In this document: positions 1-12,300 of the stretch, piece after piece
How the letters are laid out: every line of letters starts with the position of its first letter
How positions within the stretch are numbered: position 1 is the first letter of the stretch
DNA from: Saturnia japonica
Lineage: Eukaryota > Arthropoda > Insecta > Lepidoptera > Saturniidae
NCBI GenBank assembly: GCA_033032175.1
Contig: CM065321.1
Coordinates: forward strand, 16,266,501-16,330,500
DNA: 64,000 nucleotides
Reading direction: 5' to 3'
Translations under genes and position numbers: made by a program
The notes under the pieces: generated by a model
Told to the model about the DNA's origin: nothing
Database searches by the model: none
The model's input: the letters and a program-made list of their open reading frames with translations, nothing else

Positions 1-309
1 AGTCGTAAGTGAATATTGTATTATAAATGCGTCTATAAAAGACAAGAAATAATCTAAATTTACATGTCTTTCACCTTCATCATCGAGTTCCCTTTTGCTT
101 TTGTCCAAGTCAAGCATTAAACTTTTCGTTGATATTGCACCAGATTTTTGTTTAAACTTTAAACTTTTGGTCGATTTCAATTGGTCTGTCAAATGTGTAT
201 CATCGTCGACGTGCGTAATAGTCTTTGTTGGATCGTAATCTAGACCGAGTTCCGTATCAGTCAGCTCATCAAACATTCCACTTACATCGTCCTCCTTCAC
301 TTTTATATC
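1..309 (-). CDS. RIIa-IQ gene, coding exon 6 (partial)
   Basis: Acceptor CATTTTCAG then an open frame of 103 codons to the window edge. The segment is acidic (DIKVKEDDVSGMFDELTD) and then charged. The frame continues the phase of exon 5. The true 3' boundary is uncertain: possible donors lie at GAAG|GTGAAA and CAT|GTAAAT inside the open frame, so the last 15-25 codons could be intronic. Confidence 0.6.
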
Positions 310-3300
310 CTGAAAATGAGTAAACGCAGTAAGTCTTAAATAAATAAAGAAGAATTATTAATATAATTTCAAATTAATTCACAAAGAAACCAAGTATACA
401 CTGCATTATTCACATCTGTAGATAAAGATGATAACATAATGAATAAAAACACACAAAAAGTAATGATAAAATTCTCGAATTAAATAACAATCATAGACAT
501 ATTATACTAAAACTTAATGGTTAATTAGAAAACCACAAATGCCCGTTTCCTTAATTGAAATTATTGGAAGTATTAATATGCATTTACCCGGGAGCTTCTT
601 TCTATAGTGAGACCAGATCAGAGATCGATGAATAATCAACTTTTTCAGAATTTAAAAAATAAACTAACAGTAATAAAATAAAATGACTGGATAAATTAAA
701 TAACAACCAGCGATTAGCAAACATTTGCGATCTTCATTTTTACGATTCACTTTTAGAGATGTAAATAATTTGGTAACATACTATGACCGGCCCTAAATCT
801 ATTTCTCTAGATCCTGCAACATCTAGAGGCGGCCCAGGCAATTCTGCTTTAGGACCACTCTTCTTCTTTTTCTTAGGTTTTAGATGACGAAGTATGTTTC
901 TGCGAATATGATATCCTCTATATGCTGCCTGGAAATAAGTAAATACAGATAAAAGAACAGCGCATAAATGGTCTAATGCTGAATAAAGGGTTTTTCCCAA
1001 TGAAGGGCAACCGTTTAATCACCAAGCTGCGGCAGCTCACGATGTATTTATGTTGAAGTTAAATGAAGTAACGTTGAGTTTCAAACGTTTTCTTCCTAGC
1101 CATTGATAGTGATGCTAAATAATTTGAAGATAGTAAATTTACATGAAATGGCTGAATAGGTATTTTGCTTTCGTTCACCACAGCCACAGATAAGCAAAAT
1201 ATAGTCAATTGTGTAGTTATATATGACAGAAAAATGGTTAACCGCAAATCTATTTATAATATTGGAAACAATTAGTCATTAAATACATATGCAATACATA
1301 ATAACTTTATGATAACTTGAAAAATTAGTTTGTTTTGTTTTTTACATTAGCATCTACTTTAAAATATTTGTTACAATAATTGGTGATTTGAGTACATACA
1401 AATTTTAAGTAACGCTAATTATCACCCAATATTTAGAAAAAACAATATTTCTCTATTACACACGTTTTGTACTCAAATACTGTTTGAAAACATTGGTATC
1501 ATTAAGAAAAATATTCTGTGTAATTTTTACGTTAATTTGGTCACACTTTTAATCTATCACTCTATGTCAATCTTGGAATAAAACTAATAACGAAATTCAG
1601 TGAAATGTTGATTTTATTGTATTTTAAAACGAGTGAACATGGTGCCGAAACCCGGGAAATAAATAAACCAAATTAATAAATAGTGTGTAAAAGAACAGTT
1701 TATTCGTGTTGAAACTTTAGCTTGAAGTGAACTTGGAAAAAATCCCTAGTACAACTATTACGTTGTAAATTATACGAACAAAATGGAGTCACTTTACCTG
1801 CGGCAAGATGATAATTTAGAAAGGTAAAAAAAGCTTTCGAGAATTATAAAAGATCGCCGAAAACACGTATAACAAAATCTTACGTTGAATCAAAACTAGA
1901 AAATTTAGAGAAAATTTCTAAAGATTTTATGAATTTACATTCGGACATTGTCAGTAAAGTGTCAAAAGAACAAAAACAGAAAAACGAGTATTTTATAAGC
2001 AATGTATATTATGAATTCGACGATATTTATACGGATTACAAAACAAAGCTTAAGGAAGATTTTAAAATGTTGACGGAAAAGTCAGACTCCAATTCAAAAA
2101 CTATAACTGTTCCATCACAATCACTATGTGAAGTTCAATTGCCACAAATCCAATTGCCGAGTTTTAAAGGAAGTTATGAAGAATGGCAAATGTTTCATGA
2201 CATGTTTGTTTCCCTAATACACAATAATAATAATATAAATCCAGTACAAAAGTTACATTATCTGAAAAGTTGCTTGTCCGGTGAACCAGAGAAACTTCTT
2301 ATGAACCTTAATACTACAGAGACAAATTATGAAGAAGCCTGGAATCAATTAAAACGCAGATATAATAACAAAAGGTATAATGTCAATGAAGTAATGAAGC
2401 GTTTATTTGCACAAAGAATTATAACAACTGAATCTTCGACCGCAATAAAAGAAATTTTAGATAATACATCGTCTTGCTTAAAATTACTCAAAAATTTGGG
2501 CATAATCGTTGATTCATGGGATACTATCGTAATTCATTTAATTGTAACAAAACTGGATATAGAGTCTAGAAAATTGTGGGAATCAAACTTGAGTCAATGC
2601 GATTCTGATAGTCTTCCAACATGGAACGATCTTGTGAGCTTCTTAGAGACAAGATTCAGAAGTTTGGAAATGTTGGAAGAATGTAAAGTAAATAAACATA
2701 TGGGATCAAAACAGAAGTCATATCACTGCACACTAGAAACAAATATAAATAAAAATTTAGCTTGTGTAAAATGCAATAATCAACATTTATTATTCCAATG
2801 TGAACAATTTAAAAGCCAGCCCCCAGAAAAGAGAATAGAGTTTATAAAATCCAAGGGGCTATGCTTCAATTGTTTTGCCTCAAGCCATAATGTGAAAAAC
2901 TGTCACCGACCTACCTATTGTCGACGCTGTGGAAGAAGACATCATACCTTATTACATATTGAGAGAGCTACAGCTTGCGGACCCTCACCAACGGAAATAA
3001 AGAACTCGTGCTGTTTCTGTCAACAAAGAGTCCTCTAATCAAGATAATGAGAAAAAGATCTTGGCTCACTTTGCTGTAGAGAGTAATAGTGAAGTACTAC
3101 TGGCAACAGCGTTAGCTAAGATCAAAACCCCATCTGGGTTTTCCGAAATAGTTCGAGTTTTAATAGATCAGGGTTCTGAAGCATCTTTTGTAACCGAAGA
3201 CACAGTACAAAGATTAGGCTTGTATAAAATCCCTATGAATGGTCTTGTTTCAGGTGTAGGTGATAGTGATATGAAAATTAAAAGTAAGGTTTTATTTAAT

Positions 3301-6300
3301 TTAGAGTCAATCCAAACTCCCAATTTTTCTGTGCAGGTTCAAGCTTTCGTGCTACGTTCTTTGACATCTTTTCTACCTACCAATAATGTTGTGGTCAAAG
3401 AATGGTCAGATATTGAGACACTACCATTAGCCGATCCTCAGTACGGAACACCTGGTAAAATCGACATTATCCTGGGAGTTGAGATATACAGTGAGATCAT
3501 TTTGAGTGGTCTTTTGAAACATCCTTTATACAGTGGTCCAGTTGCACAAAATACGCAACTCGGATGGGTTTTATCAGGCCGGATTGAAAATCCTAATCCT
3601 AAGAAAATTATAAACTTACACCTTAGAGTAAAAGAAGACGAAATATTGAAGAAATTTTGGGAGCTAGAAAAAGAACCTAATGAAGTTTATAAAAAAATGA
3701 CAAGCGATGAGAATAAATGTGAAGAGTTATTTAATACAACTACCATACGAGAGAAAGAAGGACGATATAAAGTTCGTTTACCCTTTAAAAATTCTGAACC
3801 CAGGTGTCTAAATAACAGTTTAGACAAAATCGCTCTACATAGATTTAATTTATTAGAAAAAAGGTTTAATAAAGATAAAACTTTACAGAAGGAATATACC
3901 AAAGCTATAGAAGATTACATTGATCAAAACCATATGGAAGAGATTACAAAGGTTGAAGAAATAAAAAATCCAAAGGCTGTCTATCTACCTCATCATGCTG
4001 TGATTAAGAAAGACAGAGAAACAACGAAACTTCGTGTGGTCTACGATGCTTCTTGTAAAGGTACGAATAACATATCCTTAAATTATACTTTTCTAATTGG
4101 ACCTAAAATTCAACAAGATCTCCGTCATATATTGATGAGGTGGAGATATCATCCTTATTGTATAGTAGCTGATTTATCTCAAATGTATCGACAAGTTCTG
4201 GTTCATGAAGACGATACAGACTACCAGAGAATATATTGGAGACGAGAATCGAACCAAACAATACAACATTATCGTTTGTTGAGACTTACATTTGGAACAG
4301 CTTGTGCTCCATATTTAGCAGTAAAATCACTTCAACAATTAGCTAAAGATGAACAACAAAATTTTCCTCTTGCATCAGCAATAACCTTAAAAGACTTTTA
4401 TATGGACGATTTATTAACTGGATGTGAAGAGGAAAATGATGCTATACAAATATTTAATGAAATGAATGATTTAATGAACTCTGGTGGTTTTCAGTTACAG
4501 AAATGGTGTACAAACAGCTATACCTTATTAAACTACATAAAAAGTGAAAAACAAAAAAATACAGAGACTATAATATTTAAAACAGAAAATATAGTAAAAG
4601 TGTTGGGAATTTCTTGGAACAAAATTACAGATAGTTTTGAATATAATTATAAAATTGATGGTATTGAAGATGTGGTAACTAAGAGAAAGGTATTGTCAGA
4701 TATAGGTAGGCTGTATGATCCATTAGGATGGTTAGCTCCAGTCATTGTTATATCAAAGATTCTCATGCAAAAGCTCTGGAAATTAAATCTGAGCTGGGAT
4801 AATATCCTTCTTTCTGAACTTTTGAATGAGTGGATTGCTTTTAAAAGAGATTTATGCAACACAAAGCATATAAAAATTCCTCGTTGGCTTAATTATAGAA
4901 CAGATTATGCACGTGAATTACATGTTTTCGCAGATGCATCTAGTTCAGCATATGCAGTTGTTGTATATATTAAAGTAATTGATAATAAAGGAAATATTTA
5001 TGTACATTTGGTGTCCGCAAAGACTAAAGTTGCGCCAATTGATAGACAAATTTCTATTCCAAGACTAGAACTATGTGCAGCTGTCCTAGCAGCTAAATTA
5101 ATTTATGAAGTTTCAGTGATAATGGGAATACCTAAAGTTAATCTGTTTGCTTGGTCTGATTCTACGGTTGTTTTAGCGTGGATAAAAGGTGAACCAAGTA
5201 GATGGACCACTTTTGTTAGCAACAGAGTGTCAGACATTCTAAACATCTTAGATAGTCATCAGTGGAATCATGTTTCCACAAATAATAATCCTGCAGACCC
5301 TGCTTCGCGTGGTTTGTCAAGCTGCGATTTGATTAAGTTAGATATGTGGTGGCATGGTCCTGATTTTTTAATTAAAAAGAATAAATATAAGACAGATTTT
5401 AATGAATTTATAACCACAGAAGAGATTAAACCTATAAAATTGTTAGCCACAGTTGTAAAACCTATTGAGAATTTTGTTTGGCAAAAGTTTTCGAATTTAA
5501 AAAAGGCTTTAAGAATTTTATCATATTGTCGAAGAATTTTGAAATTTAGATTACCAAAAGACAGTAGACCTAAAGAAAATATAACATTTATAACTACGAA
5601 AGAAATGGAGGAAGTACTTAACATTTGTATAAAAGCAACTCAGATATTATATTTTGAAGAAGAAATAAAAGATTTAAAATGTAAAGAAAATGTATCAAAG
5701 AAAAGTATTCTTCATACACTCAGTCCTATTCTAGATAAAAATGATATATTAAGAGTAGGTGGTCGAGTGACTCATTCACCAGAAAGCTATGATAAAAGAC
5801 ATCCTGTAATTCTACCTTATGAAAGTCATTTAACAAGGTTAATAACTTTGGATGCTCACATTAAAACCTTGCATGGTGGTCCACAAATCATGTTAAATTA
5901 TATAAGATCAAAGTATTGGATAGCTCGCGGTAGAATTTTAGTGAAGAAGATATACAGAGAATGTGTCACTTGTGTTAGGTACAGAAAGCAAAATAACAAC
6001 ATGTTTATGGGTCAACTACCGAAGGCTCGAATTACACCATCCAGACCATTCAAAAGTGCAGGTGTGGATTTCACAGGGCATATAAATATAAGATTTTCAC
6101 CTGGGAGAGGTGCAAGGTCTTATAAAGGTTATATATGCTTATTTATATGTATGGTCACAAAAGCTATACATTTAGAAGCTGTGTCAGACTTAACGTCGAA
6201 AGGATTTATAGCTGCCTTTCGAAGGTTTGTCTCCAGAAGAGGACATTGTCAAAATTTATACAGTGACAATGGTACCAATTTTTTAGGAGCACAAAAAGAG

Positions 6301-9300
6301 TTGTGTGAAATGTATAAGAGGAATATATCTCAACTAACAAGTGAATTTCAACAGATGTTGGCAGGTGAAGGCACCTCCTGGCATTTCATTCCTCCACATG
6401 CCCCTAATTTTGGAGGACTGTGGGAAGCAGGTGTAAGATCAACTAAAACACATTTAAAAAAGATTATTGGTGATTCAACGTTAACATTTGAGGAACTTTG
6501 CACAGTCTTAACTCAAATTGAAGCCTGTTTAAATTCTAGACCTATATCATATATTAGTGATGACCCTAACGACCCACTTCCTTTAACCCCAGGACATTTC
6601 TTGGTGGGCGAACCTCTTATCACTATACCTGATGAAGATCATTCAATTAATAAATGTTCTAATCTAAGTAGGTGGAAGTTTTGTCAAAGAATGGTAAATT
6701 CATTTTGGAATAAATGGTCTAAAGAATACTTAATAACTTTAAATAATAGATATAAGTGGTCAGTTAAGGGAGATGAACCAAATATAGGAGATATTGTTAT
6801 CATTAGAGACGAAAATGTTCCACCGGCAAAATGGCTTTTAGGAAAAATTATACAAAAACATACAGGTCTAGACGGTATAACTAGAGTTGTAACAGTGAAA
6901 ACTAAATTTGGATTATATAAACGATCTTTAAATAAGTTGTGTATCCTCTTAAATGATAATAAAACGTTTAAGTAAAGGTTTGAGATGTAAAAATTTGTAA
7001 AGGTTGCGTAAATTTTCAATATTAAAAAAAAAAAATAAAAAGAGTTGTTATGTAAACATTTCTATAGTATATTTATGCATGCCTTTATAAATTTGCTTAT
7101 TTGTTGTATTTGTTGCTTGTGTGTGATTGTTGATTTTATGTGCTTATTACTTTGTATACTTATGTTGATTGAATTTAAGTTATATCAATAAGTAGGTATT
7201 GGTGATTTTTTCTTGTTTGTTAATTTGATTTAAGAACGAAGTTCTTGGTGGGCGAGATGTTTGAAAACATTGGTATCATTAAGAAAAATATTCTGTGTAA
7301 TTTTTACGTTAATTTGGTCACACTTTTAATCTATCACTCTATGTCAATCTTGGAATAAAACTAATAACGAAATTCAGTGAAATGTTGATTTTATTGTATT
7401 TTAAAACGAGTGAACAAATACCGTTGTAGGAATTAAATGTTCTTTTTAATAGAAATCTAATGAAATTATAACCATTTACAAACCTGTATTTTCTGCGTGG
7501 CTCTTGTTAGCTCACTGTAGGACGGTTTGGTTCGCTTGTACAGTTCCAGGGTGTGTTCTGCAGCGATCTCCCACGGCTCCTCAGGCTGGGCAGTCAATTG
7601 CTGAAATGAATTAATGCAATATTTTTTTTTGTATTTCTGTTAAATGTCTTTTATACACATGACCCAGACATTCAAACTCAATTCGTGTTTGTTAAAAAGA
7701 CAAAAATATTAAACGAGTGTTATTTATGACTTCCATCCATCTATGATAATAAAACGGGAACCTTTAATATAGAAATTTGTACGTATAGCTTTATGGTATT
7801 TTAAAAGGCTCTCTTATACCGATGGCTGTATTTAAATATATTGCTTTTCCTCTGTGATTCCTTATTCTACAGAACAGACGTAACTAATTCACAAAGTCTT
7901 TACTTAGTATAAATCATAAATGCCTGATAATAGAAGAAGTTTCTTAGTAGAAATAATACTAATGTTATATAATTGTTTGGATGATTAAGCAATTTGGTCA
8001 TCAAATTACTTGGATTGTATACATGTTATGATTTTCAGTTTACCTGTAAGTGCCCTCTTAGCGAAAAATGCGGCAGGAACTTTAAATCTTCTCTTTTACA
8101 TGATACATATTGTAGTCTGAACATTTTAAAGCTATTGTTAATTTTTTTTAAATGTTTTGTGTGTCGTGTTCTTTGCGTTCGCGTATCCCTCATCTTGTTG
8201 AATTGCAACTTTGTATAATTATTGTTGGCATTTGCTTAGAAGTTGCTGACGTAGCCGTCGTAGTAGCATTAATGTGAAAGACCACGGGAACGAATTTGCG
8301 AATGAAAATTAGTCTGTAAAAAACCGCGCCTATAATGTGAATCATTTACCTTCTCCATTAGTTTCTTTCTATACCAATAGTCTCGGTATGCGTTTCTCGC
8401 CACCTGGCATACTTTCGCAGACATTTCCTCGTCCAGCGCCGTTCTTGTTAGAATCTTCTTTATTATTTGTATCTCTTTCACTTTCTCTGTAAACATTTTG
8501 TTCTTTACTACATAAACATTTACAGCAGTTACATCAATATTTAGTTTTAGATTATTTATGTTGACACAAAATGATAACCTGAACGACTAGATTTCATAAA
8601 AAATATTACTTTCGACGTTATGTAAATTTGCTTAAAGAAATAATGTTACGGACACTTTGGAATAAAGTAATTAAAATTTTTCTAATGCAAAACATCTAAT
8701 GGCACGTTTGTACGGGAATAAAAGCTTTTTGATAGAACGTTGCTACGTGCCGTTTGGTCTGCTATTTCCGACTCAGCGCTCCCCTCTCAACATTTATACT
8801 AAACGCTTTTCTCTACTGCATGACTGATTTAAAAATAAATAGATGTATCTAATCTGCTAAGCGTCCCATGATGCCTTACATTTCTTTTATTACCTTTCCC
8901 CTCAACAGGTTCAAACCCTTCGACTTCCTCCTTTATGACCTGTGATAGTATATTAGCCTCATCCTTGTTCAGCCCTAACTGAAGAAGATGCTCCGATACT
9001 GAAGGCTTACAGTCGCAAAGATCATCTAATATCCTAACAGCCAGTATTCCGTGCTCCCTTGTGATGAGCAGCGATGATAAATAATTCGCGATGAAGTCGA
9101 GAATCGCTGGTGGTTGTTCTCGTAACACCTGAAATTTGTATTTTTTTTTGCTTTACAAAAACCTCTGAATCTTCACGATAACGCGGTCATACTGTTTGAC
9201 GAAAGAAGCTGTGGTCTCCCTTTGAACATCTAGTATCAAGCATATAACCATTCGGAACTCCCATATTTGGACTTTGGGCATGGTATAATAGATGACTCGC

Positions 9301-12300
9301 TTTTGACATTATATTCACTTGTATTTGAATTATATAAAGTTTTAATTTTTAGTTTGGAGAATATATGAACACGATCAAAAATTTTGTTAAAGTGTAAGGG
9401 GGATCAAATAAAATCTTAAGATTTGAGATACCCAAGCCAACCTCATCTACATGTAGGTGCGCACCTAGCTGAGTAACGAACGAGGATATTATGGTGATGG
9501 GAGGACGGTAAAACTGTACAGCTCAACTCGGTGGCGACCACCCTACAGAGACAAACATCTTAGCATTCCATGGATTCACCTTGCGGGTGCCGGGTCCATC
9601 GTGTGAAAGAGAGAGGGAAACACGAGCAGCCCCCGGGACTTGCGATCCAGGTGTAGGTTTAAGGGGCCCCTTATGATGCAAATCAGCACTCACCTTGACT
9701 GCCCGCGAAACCCTCCTAATGCTGCTTTAAATACCCGTTCTAAAATAGAACTTACTGCAGTTCTCGACAGGTCGAGCTCTTTTAGCAAGTTATAGAGAGG
9801 TTTCGCTGGAATACCTCTCGCTCCCACTTCCACCGCATACAAGTTAACCGCATAGCTATTTTTGGTTAGCTCGTTACATAGATCGTAATATTTATTCATT
9901 TTTATTGCGTGGTCTTAAGTAGGTATATTAATTTCCCACGGCACAGTAAGCTCTACAAGTACAATATCTTTATCCAGATATGACAGCGACAATTGGTGAT
10001 GGATTAATGATCTCTTGGGGGTCACCACTGTTTTGGATTATACTGTGCTACTATAAAAAAAGATCGCTATAAATTGCATCGCGGTGAAATTAAAATTCAT
10101 AATACTGATAAGGACATATTTAAAATGATGTATGTTATCATTATTTCGCTAGATACTCGGGATATCCATCGCGCAATTTTTTGAAATTAACTTTTAAATA
10201 TACGAACATACAGAGACGTATATTAAAATTAATGTATCCGGATTTATTAAGTTAAGTTAGTGTTGTTGTTTTTTCGCTTCTTCCAAATTTCATAATTATA
10301 TGAAGCTAAAGTAACTTCGGTCGGACGTTAGAATAATACTTCTCCTATCAGTAGATCTGTTTTTTATGGGTTTGTAGTTTTATATGTAAATATGTACAAC
10401 ATAATTAGATCTGTAATTAACTATAAATATGTAGTTTTTATATAGTTAAAGGTCGTTTGAATAACCAGGTTGATGCATAGGTTATTGCAGTTTTTGATTA
10501 TTGTATCCTCATTCGTCTTACCAATAACTACCTACTATATAATTAGTCACGTTTTTAAACATAATATAACGTTTTTAAGTTTTCAAGAGGTTAAAATATG
10601 TCTAATAATTAATTTCCAAGTTTGTCTTCATTATAGATTTTATTGATCGCCCTAAGGTAGAAATTCGACCAGCGACTTTTTGATCATAGACTGTTCTGTT
10701 TGACATTTACAGTATTCATAAACAATGAGTATTATCTACATCACTTGCTGTCACTTTTCGTTGAGTGATAATGTCAATATTTTGGGGGGTCTAAGTTCAG
10801 GTTGGTTAAGGTTGGTAAGGTTGGTTTAGGATTCGCAGTATTAATTTATTTTATTTAATATATTAGTAACAATAGTAATAGAAAAATTTTAGCTTTCTGC
10901 GCTCTTTCTCCATATAAACTTTAACCATGCCAAATCTCACAATCTTCCGTGCACGCAATACGCTTAAAAAGGCACCGAAAGCTTTTGCTTCAAGTATTTA
11001 TAAGTACTTATAAATATTATATAGATCGGCAAATCGAAAGAGAAAGAGCATAGTATACGTTTGGGTTAGAACGAGATAGGGATACGAGACCATTTTCGTA
11101 TGTGTTATCCGGCCTACGCAAATAGTTATCATAACAAATCCCGTTTAGTTTTCCCTAATGTAAGATTTTAAAGTGTAATTTAATGTTTAGTAGACGACTA
11201 GACGTATTTAATCGTAATTATGTGTACTGTAATTAGATATATCTCGTATAACAACGATATCAACAAACTAATACAGTCTAGAGTCCAGTGTATGCCGCTT
11301 TTGGTCTCGTCTTACACAACCTTTTGTCGATCTGTATTATATATAGTAAATTTATGGTTTTGATTATCTTCCAGATAAATAAACAAATATATAAAAGATT
11401 TCAAAGTAACGAGCATGACAAATGATAAAATCTGAGGCGTGTCTTGCTTTATTGAAAGGGACTGGTGAGTGGTGAGTGCTTGGCTTGTTCTAGAAAGGTC
11501 AAGGACGCTTTAAAATACCTCTGCTGGAATAGTTGCCCTGGATTTTTTTATTGAATATATATTGTTTTGTTCTTATAACGTGTTCACTGGATACCAATCT
11601 TAAACAGGATTACAGGCCTAATTGCGTTTTGCCAGTCATATTCTTCAAGTTGGTGCAGAGTGTGTTAAATTTTTGTCTGTCTGTCTGTTTGTTACGGGTA
11701 ATCTCCGAAACAGTTGGACCGATTTTGACGGGACTTTCACTGGTACATAGCTGATTTTATAGGGAGTAACATAGGCTACTTTTATTTTAGAAAAAGAATT
11801 AGGGTTCCCCACAAATAAAATAAAAACTGGTCATGGTGAATCAATTCGGGCGCTTACATGGCTTACGCTGAGTAAACCATAAGAGATATAGCAAATTAAT
11901 ATATGAAATAATTGTAGACATTAAAAACACCTACGAAAAAGTCAGGGAGAGTATATATCCATCTTTTAAGGAACACCCACAGTAAGAATTTTTGACTTTA
12001 AAATAGCCGGGAGCGGGAAAACAAGTTTCGCGCGGGCATTCTGTAGTCCACGTGAGCGAAGCCGCAGGCACAGCTAGTCGATAATAAATTGAATAAGACT
12101 TTACCAAAAACAGAATACACTATTATAGTATGCAAATTATTTTGTGTGATTTTCATTGTTATGCGATCTAGTTTCAAAAATCGATTTATTTTCGTCACGA
12201 TTTAAATAGCACACACGAAAATGGTCTCGTGTCCCTATCTCGTTCTAACACAAGCGTATACTGCGCTGCACATTGTGGTGCATTGGTAAAAGCAGAACTA

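Larger units (their letters stand above)
1481..7416 (+). mobile_element. Complete BEL/Pao LTR retrotransposon
   Basis: The 5936-bp element has two identical 159-bp LTRs (TGTTTG...GAACA), a primer-binding site directly after the 5' LTR, a gag-like region, a Pol polyprotein and a purine-rich tract before the 3' LTR. It is flanked by a perfect 5-bp target duplication AATAC (1476-1480 and 7417-7421). It lies inside an intron of the RIIa-IQ gene in the opposite orientation. Identical LTRs imply recent insertion, yet the coding part is in two frames and the Gag start is broken, so this copy is probably not autonomous as read. BEL/Pao is assigned from domain order protease-RT-RNase H-integrase with a DUF1759-type Gag. 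Confidence 0.95.

Noticed and set aside
3061..3063. TTG at 3061 as a Pol start
   Set aside because: The Pol frame is already open from 3001 and BEL Pol is normally made as a Gag-Pol fusion; a TTG start is not credible in an insect.
9690..9899. Independent small gene of 69 codons
   Set aside because: The frame continues upstream through a stop into ELTVPWE, the tail of a LINE polyprotein, so it is a retrotransposon relic.
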